43,232 bases of DNA, from assembly GCA_041658405.1 (NCBI GenBank), contig JBBAAG010000018.1:1-43232 (forward strand), given 5' to 3'. Below, one piece after another: positions 1 through 8,830 of this stretch. A model generated the notes under the pieces. That model did not search any database. It saw only the letters and a list, made by a program, of their open reading frames with translations, and was not told the origin of the DNA. Made by a program: the position numbers and the translations under genes. The stretch comes from Elusimicrobiota bacterium. GTDB taxonomy: Bacteria; Elusimicrobiota; UBA5214; JBBAAG01. Every line of letters begins with the position of its first letter. Within the stretch, counting starts at the first letter, position 1.

Positions 1-549
1 TTTTTTATTTAATATACCGGTCACCCATTCATTATCTTCCGCAATAACTCTTAAATCATATCCCGGCTTTGACACATCCGCACCGATTTTTCTAGCAAGC
101 GCTAATCCACGCTCAACTGCATGTACCGCCGGGCCATCTTTACTAACCCTTTGCGATACCAACCAACTTAATTCCCGTAGGTTTGCTACCCCCAACCTTT
201 TTTTCCCGCGCGAGAGAATAGACACATAAGCGGATACCGCTAAGCCCTGGAAATCCAGGATATAATCATACTCAGCCTCACGTAAGGTTCTAACAAAAAC
301 ACTATGTTCTTTAACAACCTCACTTCCCTGCGCTAATGTTCTCGCACGTGACCATTTTTTGCGGTTAAACACCAAGTTTCTCCGCAAATTCGGTACTATC
401 TTAAGAATATCCGCGCATCTATCATCCACGACCCAGTCAATATTAACAGATGGGTAGCTTTTTTTTATTGAATTCACTGCCGGTACTGTATGAATAATAT
501 CTCCAATGGAACTCAGTTTAATAACCAAAACGTTATTTATATTATCCAT
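1..549 (-). CDS. GT9 heptosyltransferase-like glycosyltransferase (3' end cut by window)
   Basis: Likely transfers a heptose or similar sugar to the LPS inner core at the cytoplasmic face. The visible 183 codons start with ATG at 549 and show the family N-terminus: a Rossmann strand followed by KLSSIGDIIHTVPAV (about residues 11-25), then a WVVDDRCADIL segment nearly identical to one in the next gene upstream. The C-terminal UDP/ADP-sugar half lies outside the window. The start overlaps the end of the preceding GT9 gene by 8 nt, so the two are translationally coupled and probably arose by duplication. It is the last visible gene of the waaA operon. Specificity (WaaC, WaaF or another GT9) cannot be assigned from the sequence. 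Confidence 0.8.
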   Translation of the reverse strand, partial: MDNINNVLVIKLSSIGDIIHTVPAVNSIKKSYPSVNIDWVVDDRCADILKIVPNLRRNLVFNRKKWSRARTLAQGSEVVKEHSVFVRTLREAEYDYILDFQGLAVSAYVSILSRGKKRLGVANLRELSWLVSQRVSKDGPAVHAVERGLALARKIGADVSKPGYDLRVIAEDNEWVTGILNKK

Positions 550-1603
550 CAATCATCCACTTCCCTGCAGCATTAAAAACTTCTTCAACTGAAATTTTAT
601 CAATACAGATACGCAGTTGACAATCCCTCTTCCGGCACGGCGCGCAATTCACTTTTTTGCGTACAACAATATTTTTATCCCCGTAAGGCCCTGTACGGCC
701 AGGATCCGTTGGCCCGATAATCGCTACTACCGGCACACCCAAAGCACCTGCGATATGCATTGGCCCGGCTTCATTACCTATAAACATAACGGACCGTTTC
801 AGCAATGCTGAGTATTGTTTGAGGGTTAACATATTCGCGAAATCCAGCGCTTTAGTTTTCATCAATGCAATCACACTTTCCACTAAACCAACCTCAGCTT
901 TACCCCCAACTTCACCACCCACAAAGACAGGTATTATTTTGTATTGTTCCACCAACTTATCCGCAAGCTCCGCGAACTTTTCCGGTAGCCAACGCCGTGA
1001 AGCCCATCCACCTCCTACATGGAAAACCACAACTTTACCCGCGGTATTCACTCCATTTTTTTTCAGTAAATTATCGATAAAAACTCTTTCGTTTTCACTG
1101 ATATTAATTTCAAATACTTTTTTTGTAATATCCCCGCCAAGATATTTTATGGCTTCAAGATGACGGACAATACAATGCCCGGCATTATCCGCTCTCTTAA
1201 CTTGTTTAGAAACAATCCAGCTCCCTTCCCGCATACCGTTGGTACTTGAAGAACCGACCTTTAGTTTTGCACCGGCTATCAACGCGATCACAGCAGACTT
1301 AAACAACCCGTGGAGGTCAAGTGATAAATCATATTTTCTTGATCTAAGTATTTTCGTGAAATCCGATAACAACTCAGCAGCAAGGCCGTACTTACCAGCG
1401 CGTACTGCTTGTATCAACGCAAACCTCGGAAAAATCAGCAGTTGATTTATCGCAGTATTACCTTCTAAAATCTCAGCACAGCGGTCATCCACAACCCAAG
1501 TAATATAAGCACCGGGATACAATTCTCTCAATGCTGCCAGCGCGGGTAAACTAAAGACTACATCGCCGATACGGCTTAACTGGATTATTAAAACATTTTT
1601 AAT
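542..1603 (-). CDS. GT9 heptosyltransferase-like glycosyltransferase, probable ATT start
   Basis: Full-length GT9 family protein (about 353 aa), probably an LPS core heptosyltransferase. The N-terminal motif LSRIGDVVFSLPAL is only included if translation begins well upstream of the first in-frame TTG at 1531. The frame stays open up to a stop at 1616-1618 and contains no ATG, GTG or TTG upstream of the motif. An ATT at 1603 sits 7 nt after AAAGGGG and would give the typical start (M/I)KNVLIIQLSR. The C-terminal signature GNEAGPMHIAGALG followed by GPTDPGRTGPYG (about residues 277-310) is the donor-binding site. Cys residues cluster near the C-terminus (CAPCRKRDC). The gene lies 33 nt downstream of waaA and overlaps the next GT9 gene by 8 nt. 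A one-base sequencing error is the alternative to a rare start codon. Confidence 0.85.
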   Translation of the reverse strand: MKNVLIIQLSRIGDVVFSLPALAALRELYPGAYITWVVDDRCAEILEGNTAINQLLIFPRFALIQAVRAGKYGLAAELLSDFTKILRSRKYDLSLDLHGLFKSAVIALIAGAKLKVGSSSTNGMREGSWIVSKQVKRADNAGHCIVRHLEAIKYLGGDITKKVFEINISENERVFIDNLLKKNGVNTAGKVVVFHVGGGWASRRWLPEKFAELADKLVEQYKIIPVFVGGEVGGKAEVGLVESVIALMKTKALDFANMLTLKQYSALLKRSVMFIGNEAGPMHIAGALGVPVVAIIGPTDPGRTGPYGDKNIVVRKKVNCAPCRKRDCQLRICIDKISVEEVFNAAGKWMIDG

Positions 1604-1636
1604 TGTGCTACCCCTTTATTTACCTACTACTTAACC

Positions 1637-2932
1637 TTATATTCCCAGAGTGTCACAAATATATTTACAATTACGTTCAGATGCCCCGCGGAAAGTTTCA
1701 ACTACACGCACAGCATTATCCCCAAGCGACTTCCGTAACTGCGCATCCTTAAATAAATTAAGCAACTGTGAGTACAGTTCTTCCTCATTATTAACCATAA
1801 CCCCGGCAGTACTTTTAACCAACTTCTCCGCAGGCTGCTCAAAATTATCCATATATTTCCCGAAAATAACAGGCTTACCCATTGCTGCGGGTTCCAGAAC
1901 ATTATGTCCCCCGGCAGGAACTAAACTACCTCCCACAAATACTACTGTCGCTATGGAATATGCGTGCTTCAATACCCCATAAGTATCAATAATCACACTT
2001 TGGCACCCATACTTTTCATCAACGCTTTTTATCTTAGAATAATAATTGTAGCTGACTCCGTATTTAAACAACAGGTCTTCCACCACCCCAACCCGTTCAT
2101 TATGCCTCAACGCAATAATTAACTTTAATTCCGGATACACTGATAATAACCGGTGATATGTTTCTACTACCAAACTTTCTTCTTTCTCCCGTACACTACC
2201 CGCAACAAAAATTAGCTTATCCGGGGTTACCCCAAACGATTTATAGGTTTTAATTTTGTTAGTATTATTCGCTTCACCAACCCGTAACTGGTCAAACTTC
2301 ATATTACCCGTAACTTCAATAATATCTTTTCCGGCACCTATTTCAATAAATCTCGCGGCATCCGTCTCCCCGCGGGCAAGGATTTTATTAACTTTAGCAA
2401 AAACGTTCTTAAAAAAAGGTTTTAGTAATTTATACCAATTCAACGTCCTTGACGATATCCTACCGTTCACAATAACAACTTTTGTTCCATACACCTTACT
2501 CCGCTGTATCATATTCGGCCAAATTTCTGTCTCAGTCAATACCAGCACCACGGGCTTCACTGTTTTGTAATAACGGTTAACGCAAAGCATCAAATCTACC
2601 GGCGCGTATCCGACACTATCCGCGAGTTTTCGATCCCGCGCAATTTCTCTCGCAGCAGAAGTATTAACCGACAAATGAATATAAATTCTTGATTTAGACA
2701 TTGACCTCAAGCACCGGATTAACGGTTCCACTGTCTGTACCTCACCGACAGACGCAGCGTGAATCCATACAACCTTAACACCCTCCACTGCGGGAGTAAC
2801 CTCTGGAAATCCTAACCGCTCAGACAAAGAACTCGCAAACTCTTTGTAGAACCTTCCGGGATTCAGCAAAAGAAAAAGCAGCAATAATACCGGCGCTAAA
2901 ATAATAAAAATTATACTGTAAATCAGAAACAT
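1637..2932 (-). CDS. waaA: 3-deoxy-D-manno-octulosonic acid (Kdo) transferase
   Basis: Adds Kdo from CMP-Kdo to lipid IVA, the first core-sugar step of LPS synthesis, at the inner face of the cytoplasmic membrane. The 431-aa length is normal for the family. Residues 1-22 form the single N-terminal membrane anchor. The GT30 motifs are present: HAASVGEVQ (58-66, with the catalytic Glu of the SxGE motif), TETEIWPN (133-140) and the CMP-Kdo-binding loop GGHNVLEPAAMGKPVIFG (341-358). The gene abuts the DUF374 acyltransferase (stop and start adjacent), which fits lipid A or phospholipid acylation acting together with core assembly. Together with two downstream GT9 genes it is the best evidence for an outer membrane in this organism. 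Confidence 0.95.
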   Translation of the reverse strand: MFLIYSIIFIILAPVLLLLFLLLNPGRFYKEFASSLSERLGFPEVTPAVEGVKVVWIHAASVGEVQTVEPLIRCLRSMSKSRIYIHLSVNTSAAREIARDRKLADSVGYAPVDLMLCVNRYYKTVKPVVLVLTETEIWPNMIQRSKVYGTKVVIVNGRISSRTLNWYKLLKPFFKNVFAKVNKILARGETDAARFIEIGAGKDIIEVTGNMKFDQLRVGEANNTNKIKTYKSFGVTPDKLIFVAGSVREKEESLVVETYHRLLSVYPELKLIIALRHNERVGVVEDLLFKYGVSYNYYSKIKSVDEKYGCQSVIIDTYGVLKHAYSIATVVFVGGSLVPAGGHNVLEPAAMGKPVIFGKYMDNFEQPAEKLVKSTAGVMVNNEEELYSQLLNLFKDAQLRKSLGDNAVRVVETFRGASERNCKYICDTLGI

Positions 2933-3586
2933 TCAAGATTTCTCCATAACATTTCTTGTATTAACAACTTCATCCGCTAACTGTGTAATCCTTTTAAGTT
3001 CGTTTTGCAACTCAACGGTTTTTGTATTAATATCATCCTCTTTTGTTACAGTAACAGGATTCCCGTAAAACACCACGCCATAATTAAACAATAACGGCAA
3101 CTGATACAAATCCCATGCTTTCTTAAACAAAACTTTTTTCTTCACTGCTGTTGTAACAGGTATAATTTTGCGTTTAAGCAACCTAGCTGCAACTATAACA
3201 CCGGATTTTACTTCATCAACAGGACCCCGCGGGCCGTCCACTGCGAACGCGATATCATACTTACCCGCATCCCTAACCATTTCCCGCAGCGCATGTACTC
3301 CGCCGCGTGTACTTGACCCGCGGACTATGTTATACCCAAACCCTGACATAATCTTCGCCTGAATATCTCCATCCCGGGAAAGGCTTGTCATAACAACAAT
3401 TCCTTTCTCTCTATGCGAATGCACAAGCCATGCTTGACGGCCATGCCAAAATGCATAGACAACATTCTTCCCATTTTGATATTCTTCTTCCACAACCTGT
3501 TTATTCAAGAACACATTTTTTGATGTGAAGCACACAAGGTTAATATACAACCTGGCAAGTGAGGACAACAAAAATTCGCGCACCAT
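2933..3586 (-). CDS. DUF374 lysophospholipid acyltransferase-like protein
   Basis: Member of the DUF374 branch of the LPLAT acyltransferase superfamily (217 aa). A hydrophobic N-terminus (about 5-22) suggests membrane association. The acyltransferase block appears as FWHGRQAWL (46-54, with the His-Gly of the HxxxxD-type site) and DGPRGP (117-122). DUF374 proteins commonly sit beside waaA, and here the start codon overlaps the preceding stop by one base (TAATG). The likely role is acyl transfer to a lipid A or membrane-lipid precursor, but acceptor and donor are unknown. Confidence 0.85.
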   Translation of the reverse strand: MVREFLLSSLARLYINLVCFTSKNVFLNKQVVEEEYQNGKNVVYAFWHGRQAWLVHSHREKGIVVMTSLSRDGDIQAKIMSGFGYNIVRGSSTRGGVHALREMVRDAGKYDIAFAVDGPRGPVDEVKSGVIVAARLLKRKIIPVTTAVKKKVLFKKAWDLYQLPLLFNYGVVFYGNPVTVTKEDDINTKTVELQNELKRITQLADEVVNTRNVMEKS

Positions 3587-4170
3587 TACTTTGACTGCTT
3601 ACCTTTGGACTTTGACAGCCAGTATATATAACCAAAAGTCAAGCCTGCCAGATTAGCACCCGCGCATGATCCTAACTCAACACCTATTTTTTCACCGTTG
3701 AGCATATCATTAATATACTCTTCAAACACTTTATCTAGAACATATACCGGTTCAGCGAGGTTACAGTCATCCTTTTTTGCTTCTTCTTTCAATAAGTTGA
3801 TAATAAATGTTGAGGATAACTTATTAGCTTCTTCAATAACAGTGTCAACAAACACTTTTTCACTGATTTCCTGCGGGATTGCATCACTAGATGTAAGTTT
3901 GAGTTCATTCCTCCCGAAGTTATAAATAAAAAAACTTATTGCAACAGCTTTCTTCGGTATTTTTGTAGTTTGAAAAAAATCTTTCACCACATCTTTTACC
4001 GGTAGAGTTTCGTATACCACCGCAGGTTCAAGCTGTTGTACCAACCCTTCAATATTATCCTTAACACCATCCGGTGCGATGTCAGGATCAAACCCAGGCA
4101 CACGTTTTTTTAACCCGCGTTCAACATAGTACTGGCTGAGTTTAAGTTTGAACTTCTTAATTTTTTTCAC
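3586..4170 (-). CDS. unknown protein in the secF-waaA operon
   Basis: A 194-aa protein I do not recognise. The first 25 residues are Lys-rich and basic, the middle is mixed alpha/beta, and the C-terminus (about 166-185) holds a hydrophobic stretch with LGSCAGANLAGLTFGYIYWL, which could be one membrane helix or a lipid-contacting hairpin. The start overlaps the secF stop by 4 nt (ATGA) and the stop overlaps the DUF374 start by 1 nt, so it is co-translated with both. That coupling argues it is a real gene with a membrane or lipid-related task, but no catalytic motif is visible. Confidence 0.75.
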   Translation of the reverse strand: MKKIKKFKLKLSQYYVERGLKKRVPGFDPDIAPDGVKDNIEGLVQQLEPAVVYETLPVKDVVKDFFQTTKIPKKAVAISFFIYNFGRNELKLTSSDAIPQEISEKVFVDTVIEEANKLSSTFIINLLKEEAKKDDCNLAEPVYVLDKVFEEYINDMLNGEKIGVELGSCAGANLAGLTFGYIYWLSKSKGKQSK

Positions 4171-5090
4171 TTTTTGTTTTTATTAGAAGCTAACCCGCGC
4201 CTGCGCCATTGTTCCCACTCATACGCGATAGGCATTGCAATGGCTACACTGGAATACGTACCGAACAGTACGCCTATCAGCATTGTCAACGAAAAATCGT
4301 ATAATACTTCCCCTCCGATAAGCACAAGTACTACCAAAACCATTATCACTGATATACCTGTAATAATTGTCCGGGAAAGCGTTTCGTTCATACTTACGTT
4401 GATCATATCCTTTAACTGAAGATTACTTTTCAACCTAAGATTTTCGCGGATACGGTCAAGCACAACAATTGTATCATTAATGGAATACCCGGCAAGTGTC
4501 AACAACGCGGTTACTGTCAATAACGACGTTTCCCGCCCAAGCATGAGGACTATCCCAAAAACAACAAACACATCATGCGCAAGTGAAACAATTCCAGCAA
4601 TACCCCATGTACTTGACTTAAAACGTATTGCAACGTATAAAACAATCGCTAATAACGAAAATAATATTGCATAAAACGTTTTCTCAACAAGGTATTTACC
4701 AACTGCGCCACCCACAAATTCATTACGTTCAATTATAACCACATTACCCGGCACTTTTTGTTGGATAAAATCCACAAGATTCTTAGCAACTTCCGTACCG
4801 GCACCTTGCTGCGCTCTCAACCGGATAATCACAGACTGTTTTGTTGAGACATCCTGAATCTGCGCATTTTTGTATCCCGCTTCACCAACAATATTCCTGA
4901 TCTCACCGAGATTAATTTGTTGTGAGAACCCCAATTGTATGAGGTTACCCCCGCTGAAATCTATCCCGAGATTCAATCCCCGGAATAACATGGTAAGGAT
5001 TGTTAGGACTATCAATACACCCGAAAACCCGAAAAACACATAACGCATCCCTACAAAATCGATGTTAGGTACTTTCTTAAAAAATTCCAT
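4167..5090 (-). CDS. secF: protein translocase subunit SecF
   Basis: Inner-membrane partner of SecD; the SecDF complex uses the proton gradient to pull preproteins through SecYEG. The 307-aa length and order fit the family: TM1 (about 16-36), the LGIDFSGGNL motif (41-50), a periplasmic domain, then five further membrane helices with the RND-type segment GYSINDTIVVLDRIREN (about 202-218). The tail ends with a short basic Arg/Lys-rich cytoplasmic segment. It lies 36 nt downstream of secD and overlaps the next gene by 4 nt. The order yajC, secD, secF is conserved in many bacteria. Confidence 0.96.
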   Translation of the reverse strand: MEFFKKVPNIDFVGMRYVFFGFSGVLIVLTILTMLFRGLNLGIDFSGGNLIQLGFSQQINLGEIRNIVGEAGYKNAQIQDVSTKQSVIIRLRAQQGAGTEVAKNLVDFIQQKVPGNVVIIERNEFVGGAVGKYLVEKTFYAILFSLLAIVLYVAIRFKSSTWGIAGIVSLAHDVFVVFGIVLMLGRETSLLTVTALLTLAGYSINDTIVVLDRIRENLRLKSNLQLKDMINVSMNETLSRTIITGISVIMVLVVLVLIGGEVLYDFSLTMLIGVLFGTYSSVAIAMPIAYEWEQWRRRGLASNKNKK

Positions 5091-5126
5091 AAAACTTACT
5101 TATAACTCCCTTCAGATATTATTTAT

Positions 5127-6566
5127 TTAAATACTTAATTTAGTTACTGTCCGGCCTTTAAGCGCAAGTTCATATATAACTTTTGTCACAACAATTGCGG
5201 TAAACATACTAATCATAATACCTATGGTGAGCGTCACAGCAAAACCTTTAATCGGGCCAGTACCGAACTGGAACAAAAATATTGCAGCCGCTAATGTTGT
5301 AAGGTTTGAATCGAATATTGTCCAGAAAGCTTTCCCATATCCTTGATCTATCGCTACACGAATAGTTTTACCATTACGCAACTCTTCACGTATACGTTCA
5401 AATATTAAGACATTCGCATCAACCGCCATACCTATACTAAGAATAACACCGGCAATGCCGGGTAAGGTCAGCGTAAAATGGAAATACGCCATTATGCCCA
5501 TCAACATCAAAAGGTTCAGTATTAATGCTATATTCGCAATCATACCCGAAAACTGGTAATATACACCCATAAATATCAGGATTAAAATAAATCCTAATAA
5601 TGCCGCATATGTACCCCACTTAATTGAATCCTGTCCTAATGACGGCCCGACGGTACGTTCCTCCACTATATACACAGGTGCAGGTAGTGCACCGGCACGT
5701 AAGATGATTGACAAATTTTTTGCCTCATCCAACGTAAAATTACCTTCAATAATCGCACGACCATCAGGGATTTTTGAACGTATCACAGGCGCGGACTGTA
5801 CAATATTATCCAGCACAATCGCGAGGTTACGGTTAATATTCAATCCTGTGGTAGCTGAAAACAACTTCGCGCCGTCACGGTTAAATTCAATATTCACTAT
5901 AGGCAGGTTATACTCCCCGCCGAATTCAACTTTTGCATCCACTAAGTATGCGCCGGTAAGTTCCGGGCTGCTCTTCACTAAATAATACTGTTCATTTTTT
6001 CCTGCCATAAGCACATAACCGGTCGGGAAAACAGGCAAAAACTCTTTTCTTAACTGCTGAGTCGTGCTGGAAATATATATTTCATCCCATAAAAGGTTTA
6101 ACTCCCGGCGTTTATCATCTATCTTCTGTATTGCACCGGTATCGTTCACTAACCTAAACTCCAACAATGCGGTCTTACCAATCAACGACTTAGCAGCTTC
6201 CGGATCTTTTAGGCCGGGTAACTGTACGACAATCCATTTTTCTCCCTGCCGCACAATCAACGGTTCACGTACACCGAATTGATCAACGCGGTTACGTATA
6301 ATCTCAATTGCGCGTTCAATTGCGTCAGTAAGTTTTTCCTTTTTCTCAAGCTTACTCTCATCGAGTTCAAGTATCAGATGCGACCCGCCTCTAAGGTCCA
6401 GCCCTAAATTCAAAGTTTTATCCATAATCTTATCCCCTGCACGTTCTAGCCTGTCACGTTCAGCAGAAGGCGTGGTGTACCATCTGTAGGTAGGGAAAAG
6501 ACAATATAACGCTGCGCCTATGAGGATAATAATTATCCCGATCCTGACCTTTAGTTCTGTTGACAT
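5127..6566 (-). CDS. secD: protein translocase subunit SecD
   Basis: Large subunit of the SecDF translocation motor (479 aa). It has an N-terminal membrane helix (about 8-25), then the motif LGLDLRGGSHLILELD near residues 54-69, a large periplasmic P1 domain, and five C-terminal membrane helices with the RND-type signature MAVDANVLIFERIREEL. These features separate it clearly from SecF. It is 68 nt downstream of an HD-domain gene and 36 nt upstream of secF. Confidence 0.96.
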   Translation of the reverse strand: MSTELKVRIGIIIILIGAALYCLFPTYRWYTTPSAERDRLERAGDKIMDKTLNLGLDLRGGSHLILELDESKLEKKEKLTDAIERAIEIIRNRVDQFGVREPLIVRQGEKWIVVQLPGLKDPEAAKSLIGKTALLEFRLVNDTGAIQKIDDKRRELNLLWDEIYISSTTQQLRKEFLPVFPTGYVLMAGKNEQYYLVKSSPELTGAYLVDAKVEFGGEYNLPIVNIEFNRDGAKLFSATTGLNINRNLAIVLDNIVQSAPVIRSKIPDGRAIIEGNFTLDEAKNLSIILRAGALPAPVYIVEERTVGPSLGQDSIKWGTYAALLGFILILIFMGVYYQFSGMIANIALILNLLMLMGIMAYFHFTLTLPGIAGVILSIGMAVDANVLIFERIREELRNGKTIRVAIDQGYGKAFWTIFDSNLTTLAAAIFLFQFGTGPIKGFAVTLTIGIMISMFTAIVVTKVIYELALKGRTVTKLSI

Positions 6567-6634
6567 CCTAACAAATCTCCTTCTATAAATAACTTATTTT
6601 TGTTTAAACATAAATGTTTATTATACATTATAAC

Positions 6635-7306
6635 TTATAACAGTTTGGTTTTATTAATAACCAAACTAAACCGGTACCCCAGGTATTCCGCTGCTTTTTG
6701 GCACATAAGCATGCGGGAGAGAAAGATCTCAAAATATTCCATCACCTGCGATATTTTAGTATCTATATTCAAGTGCAGAACAATATTTTTTTTGCGTTTA
6801 TCAACTTTAATTCCTGACTCAACGACAGCATAGTTTACACGGTCGTGTATATCACCCTTGAGGTCATGTAATTTACGTACGCGTTTACGGTGAACATCAG
6901 TTTTATCCCCTATAATCAACGCTGCGCAGACAGCATTAACCGCAACACCGGTATCCTCTTCATGATTACCAATCGCGCTGATAATATCAGCAATATATTC
7001 TGTTGGCAACTTCATTGATTCAAGAATCTCAAGCGCCATTACAGCGCTTGACTGCCCGTGATCGATACGGTTAACCACATTCCCGATGTCATGGAGATAC
7101 CCTGCAATAGCTGCAAGTTCAGGATATGGAGGTTTGTACCCTAGTTTGATAAGTATATCCCTTGCAGTAGTTGAGACCGATGTGCAATGCCGGAATCCGT
7201 GTTCAGTATACCCGATTTCCCCAAGATACTGATTCGCTGCAGTAATCAATGCTTTAACTAACGGATGACTTTTAACACTTTCAACTGATACCGTACCGAC
7301 AGACAT
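6635..7306 (-). CDS. HD-domain phosphohydrolase, paralog 1
   Basis: A 223-aa metal-dependent HD-superfamily protein. Metal-binding residues visible in order are H40 (HGFRH), H72-D73 (YLHDIGN), H83 (DHGQSS), H115 (IGNHEED) and D135 (GDKTDVH), consistent with a two-metal site. After the HD core there is a C-terminal segment of about 80 residues (ending with EYFEIFLSRMLMCQKAAEYLG) shared with the second HD gene at 8831-9493. Substrate is unknown; related proteins cleave nucleotides or phosphorylated metabolites. It sits between yajC (7 nt gap) and secD, so it is expressed with the Sec auxiliary genes. Confidence 0.85.
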   Translation of the reverse strand: MSVGTVSVESVKSHPLVKALITAANQYLGEIGYTEHGFRHCTSVSTTARDILIKLGYKPPYPELAAIAGYLHDIGNVVNRIDHGQSSAVMALEILESMKLPTEYIADIISAIGNHEEDTGVAVNAVCAALIIGDKTDVHRKRVRKLHDLKGDIHDRVNYAVVESGIKVDKRKKNIVLHLNIDTKISQVMEYFEIFLSRMLMCQKAAEYLGYRFSLVINKTKLL

Positions 7307-7313
7307 TATTTTA

Positions 7314-7670
7314 TTACTTCTTTTCCTGCACTATTTCCGGCAGTTTCGCTTCCTCTGGCTTAATCACCGATGCGATACCGGCCCGTGAAAGTTCTACGTT
7401 AACCCCATCCGCGATTTTAACTTCGACTACAGCTCCGCGGACATTCACAACCATAGCGTAAAGCCCGCCGTTAGTTATTATCCGGTCACCTTTCTTCAAC
7501 GCATTCAGCATCTTTTCATGTTCTTTAATTTTTTTCTGCTGCGGCATAATCAGTAAAAAATAAAAAATAAAAAATATTACAATCAACGGCACAAAGTTCA
7601 TCAATAAATCACTTGTACCCATTGGCGCAGCCGCTACTGTCCCGTTAGCTGCATAAACTAAACTTGTCAT
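7314..7670 (-). CDS. yajC: preprotein translocase accessory subunit YajC
   Basis: Small single-pass membrane protein (118 aa) that binds SecDF. A membrane helix spans about 25-43, followed by the family hallmark LLIMPQQKKIKEHEKML and a short cytoplasmic beta domain (GDRIITNGGLYAMVV, then a Pro/Glu-rich tail). The start overlaps the tgt stop by 4 nt. The tgt-yajC-secD-secF order is classic; here an HD gene is inserted. Confidence 0.93.
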   Translation of the reverse strand: MTSLVYAANGTVAAAPMGTSDLLMNFVPLIVIFFIFYFLLIMPQQKKIKEHEKMLNALKKGDRIITNGGLYAMVVNVRGAVVEVKIADGVNVELSRAGIASVIKPEEAKLPEIVQEKK

Positions 7671-8806
7671 TCAACACCTCCAGTGTAATTCTTCAGAAAA
7701 ACTTCTTTTTTTTCAGTAAAATCTCCAGCGATAATACTTTCCCTGATAATCTTAGTTAATTCTATCATAAAAAAGATATTGTGTAAAGTATTCAGCCTCG
7801 GCGCTAAGATTTCATTTGCGTGAAACAGGTGGTTAACATATGCGCGTGAATATTTTTTGCATACAGGGCAATGGCATAACGGATCAAACGGCCTTGGGTC
7901 AGTTTTATAGATACTATTCCTCATATTTAACTTTCCATTACGGGTAAACACCTGCCCGTTCCGAGCGTTACGGGTTGGTTGTACACAATCAAATAAATCA
8001 ATACCCCGTGACACGCATTCCCACAAATCTTCCGGAGTTCCAACACCCATAAGATAATGAAGTTCGGCATCAGGTAAACATCCTGCTGAGGATTGTGTTA
8101 TCTCATAAAGCAGCGGTTTGGGTTCCCCAACGGACAAACCGCCTAATGCGTACCCATCAAAACCTATCTCTAGTGTAAGCTCCGCACTCATCTTCCGTAA
8201 TTCAGGGAATACGCTTCCCTGTACTATACCCAACAACAACGGGCGTTGAACTTCTTCTATTGCGGAACATAGCGAGTCAAACTTATCCTTACACCTCTTT
8301 GCCCATTGTATAGTACGCAATAACGCTTTCTCCGCATATTCTTTTTCTGTAGGATACGGCACACATTCATCAAAACACATAATAAGGTCGGCACCCAGAT
8401 TATACTGTATTTCTATCGACTTCTCCGGGGTAAACATATGTGTACTCCCGTCAGGAGGATACTTAAACTCAACACCGGCATCTGTAATTTTCCTTAACCC
8501 GCTCAAACTAAACACCTGAAACCCGCCGGAATCCGTCAGGATACTGCGTTCCCATGAACAAAACTTGTGAAGCCCGCCCATTTGTTTTACGATCTCCACC
8601 CCTGGACGAAAATATAAATGATAAGCATTCCCTTGAATCACCTCCACACCGCAATTAAGGAGTTCTGTGGAATCCAATGTTTTCACAGTTCCCTGTGTCC
8701 CCACTGGAATAAATGCGGGAGTATGAATCTCACCATGCGGAGTTTTTAATAAACCCGCCCGCGCGTAACTCTTCCCGTCTTTTTTATGTAGTAAAAAATT
8801 TTTCAT
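7667..8806 (-). CDS. tgt: tRNA-guanine transglycosylase (queuine tRNA-ribosyltransferase)
   Basis: Replaces guanine-34 of GUN-anticodon tRNAs with preQ1 during queuosine synthesis. At 379 aa it has the normal bacterial length. Visible motifs: the substrate-binding aspartate in ILTDSGGFQVFSLSGLRKIT, LGGLSVGE, MGVGTPEDL, the nucleophile region FDCVQPTRNARNG, and the C-terminal zinc site CHCPVCKKY with a following His (NHLFHANE). The tRNA-Asp(GUC) encoded in this window would be a substrate. It lies at the head of the yajC-secDF group, 24 nt after an HD gene. Confidence 0.96.
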   Translation of the reverse strand: MKNFLLHKKDGKSYARAGLLKTPHGEIHTPAFIPVGTQGTVKTLDSTELLNCGVEVIQGNAYHLYFRPGVEIVKQMGGLHKFCSWERSILTDSGGFQVFSLSGLRKITDAGVEFKYPPDGSTHMFTPEKSIEIQYNLGADLIMCFDECVPYPTEKEYAEKALLRTIQWAKRCKDKFDSLCSAIEEVQRPLLLGIVQGSVFPELRKMSAELTLEIGFDGYALGGLSVGEPKPLLYEITQSSAGCLPDAELHYLMGVGTPEDLWECVSRGIDLFDCVQPTRNARNGQVFTRNGKLNMRNSIYKTDPRPFDPLCHCPVCKKYSRAYVNHLFHANEILAPRLNTLHNIFFMIELTKIIRESIIAGDFTEKKEVFLKNYTGGVE

Positions 8807-8830
8807 ATACTTTCTATAAGTGTATCCTGA

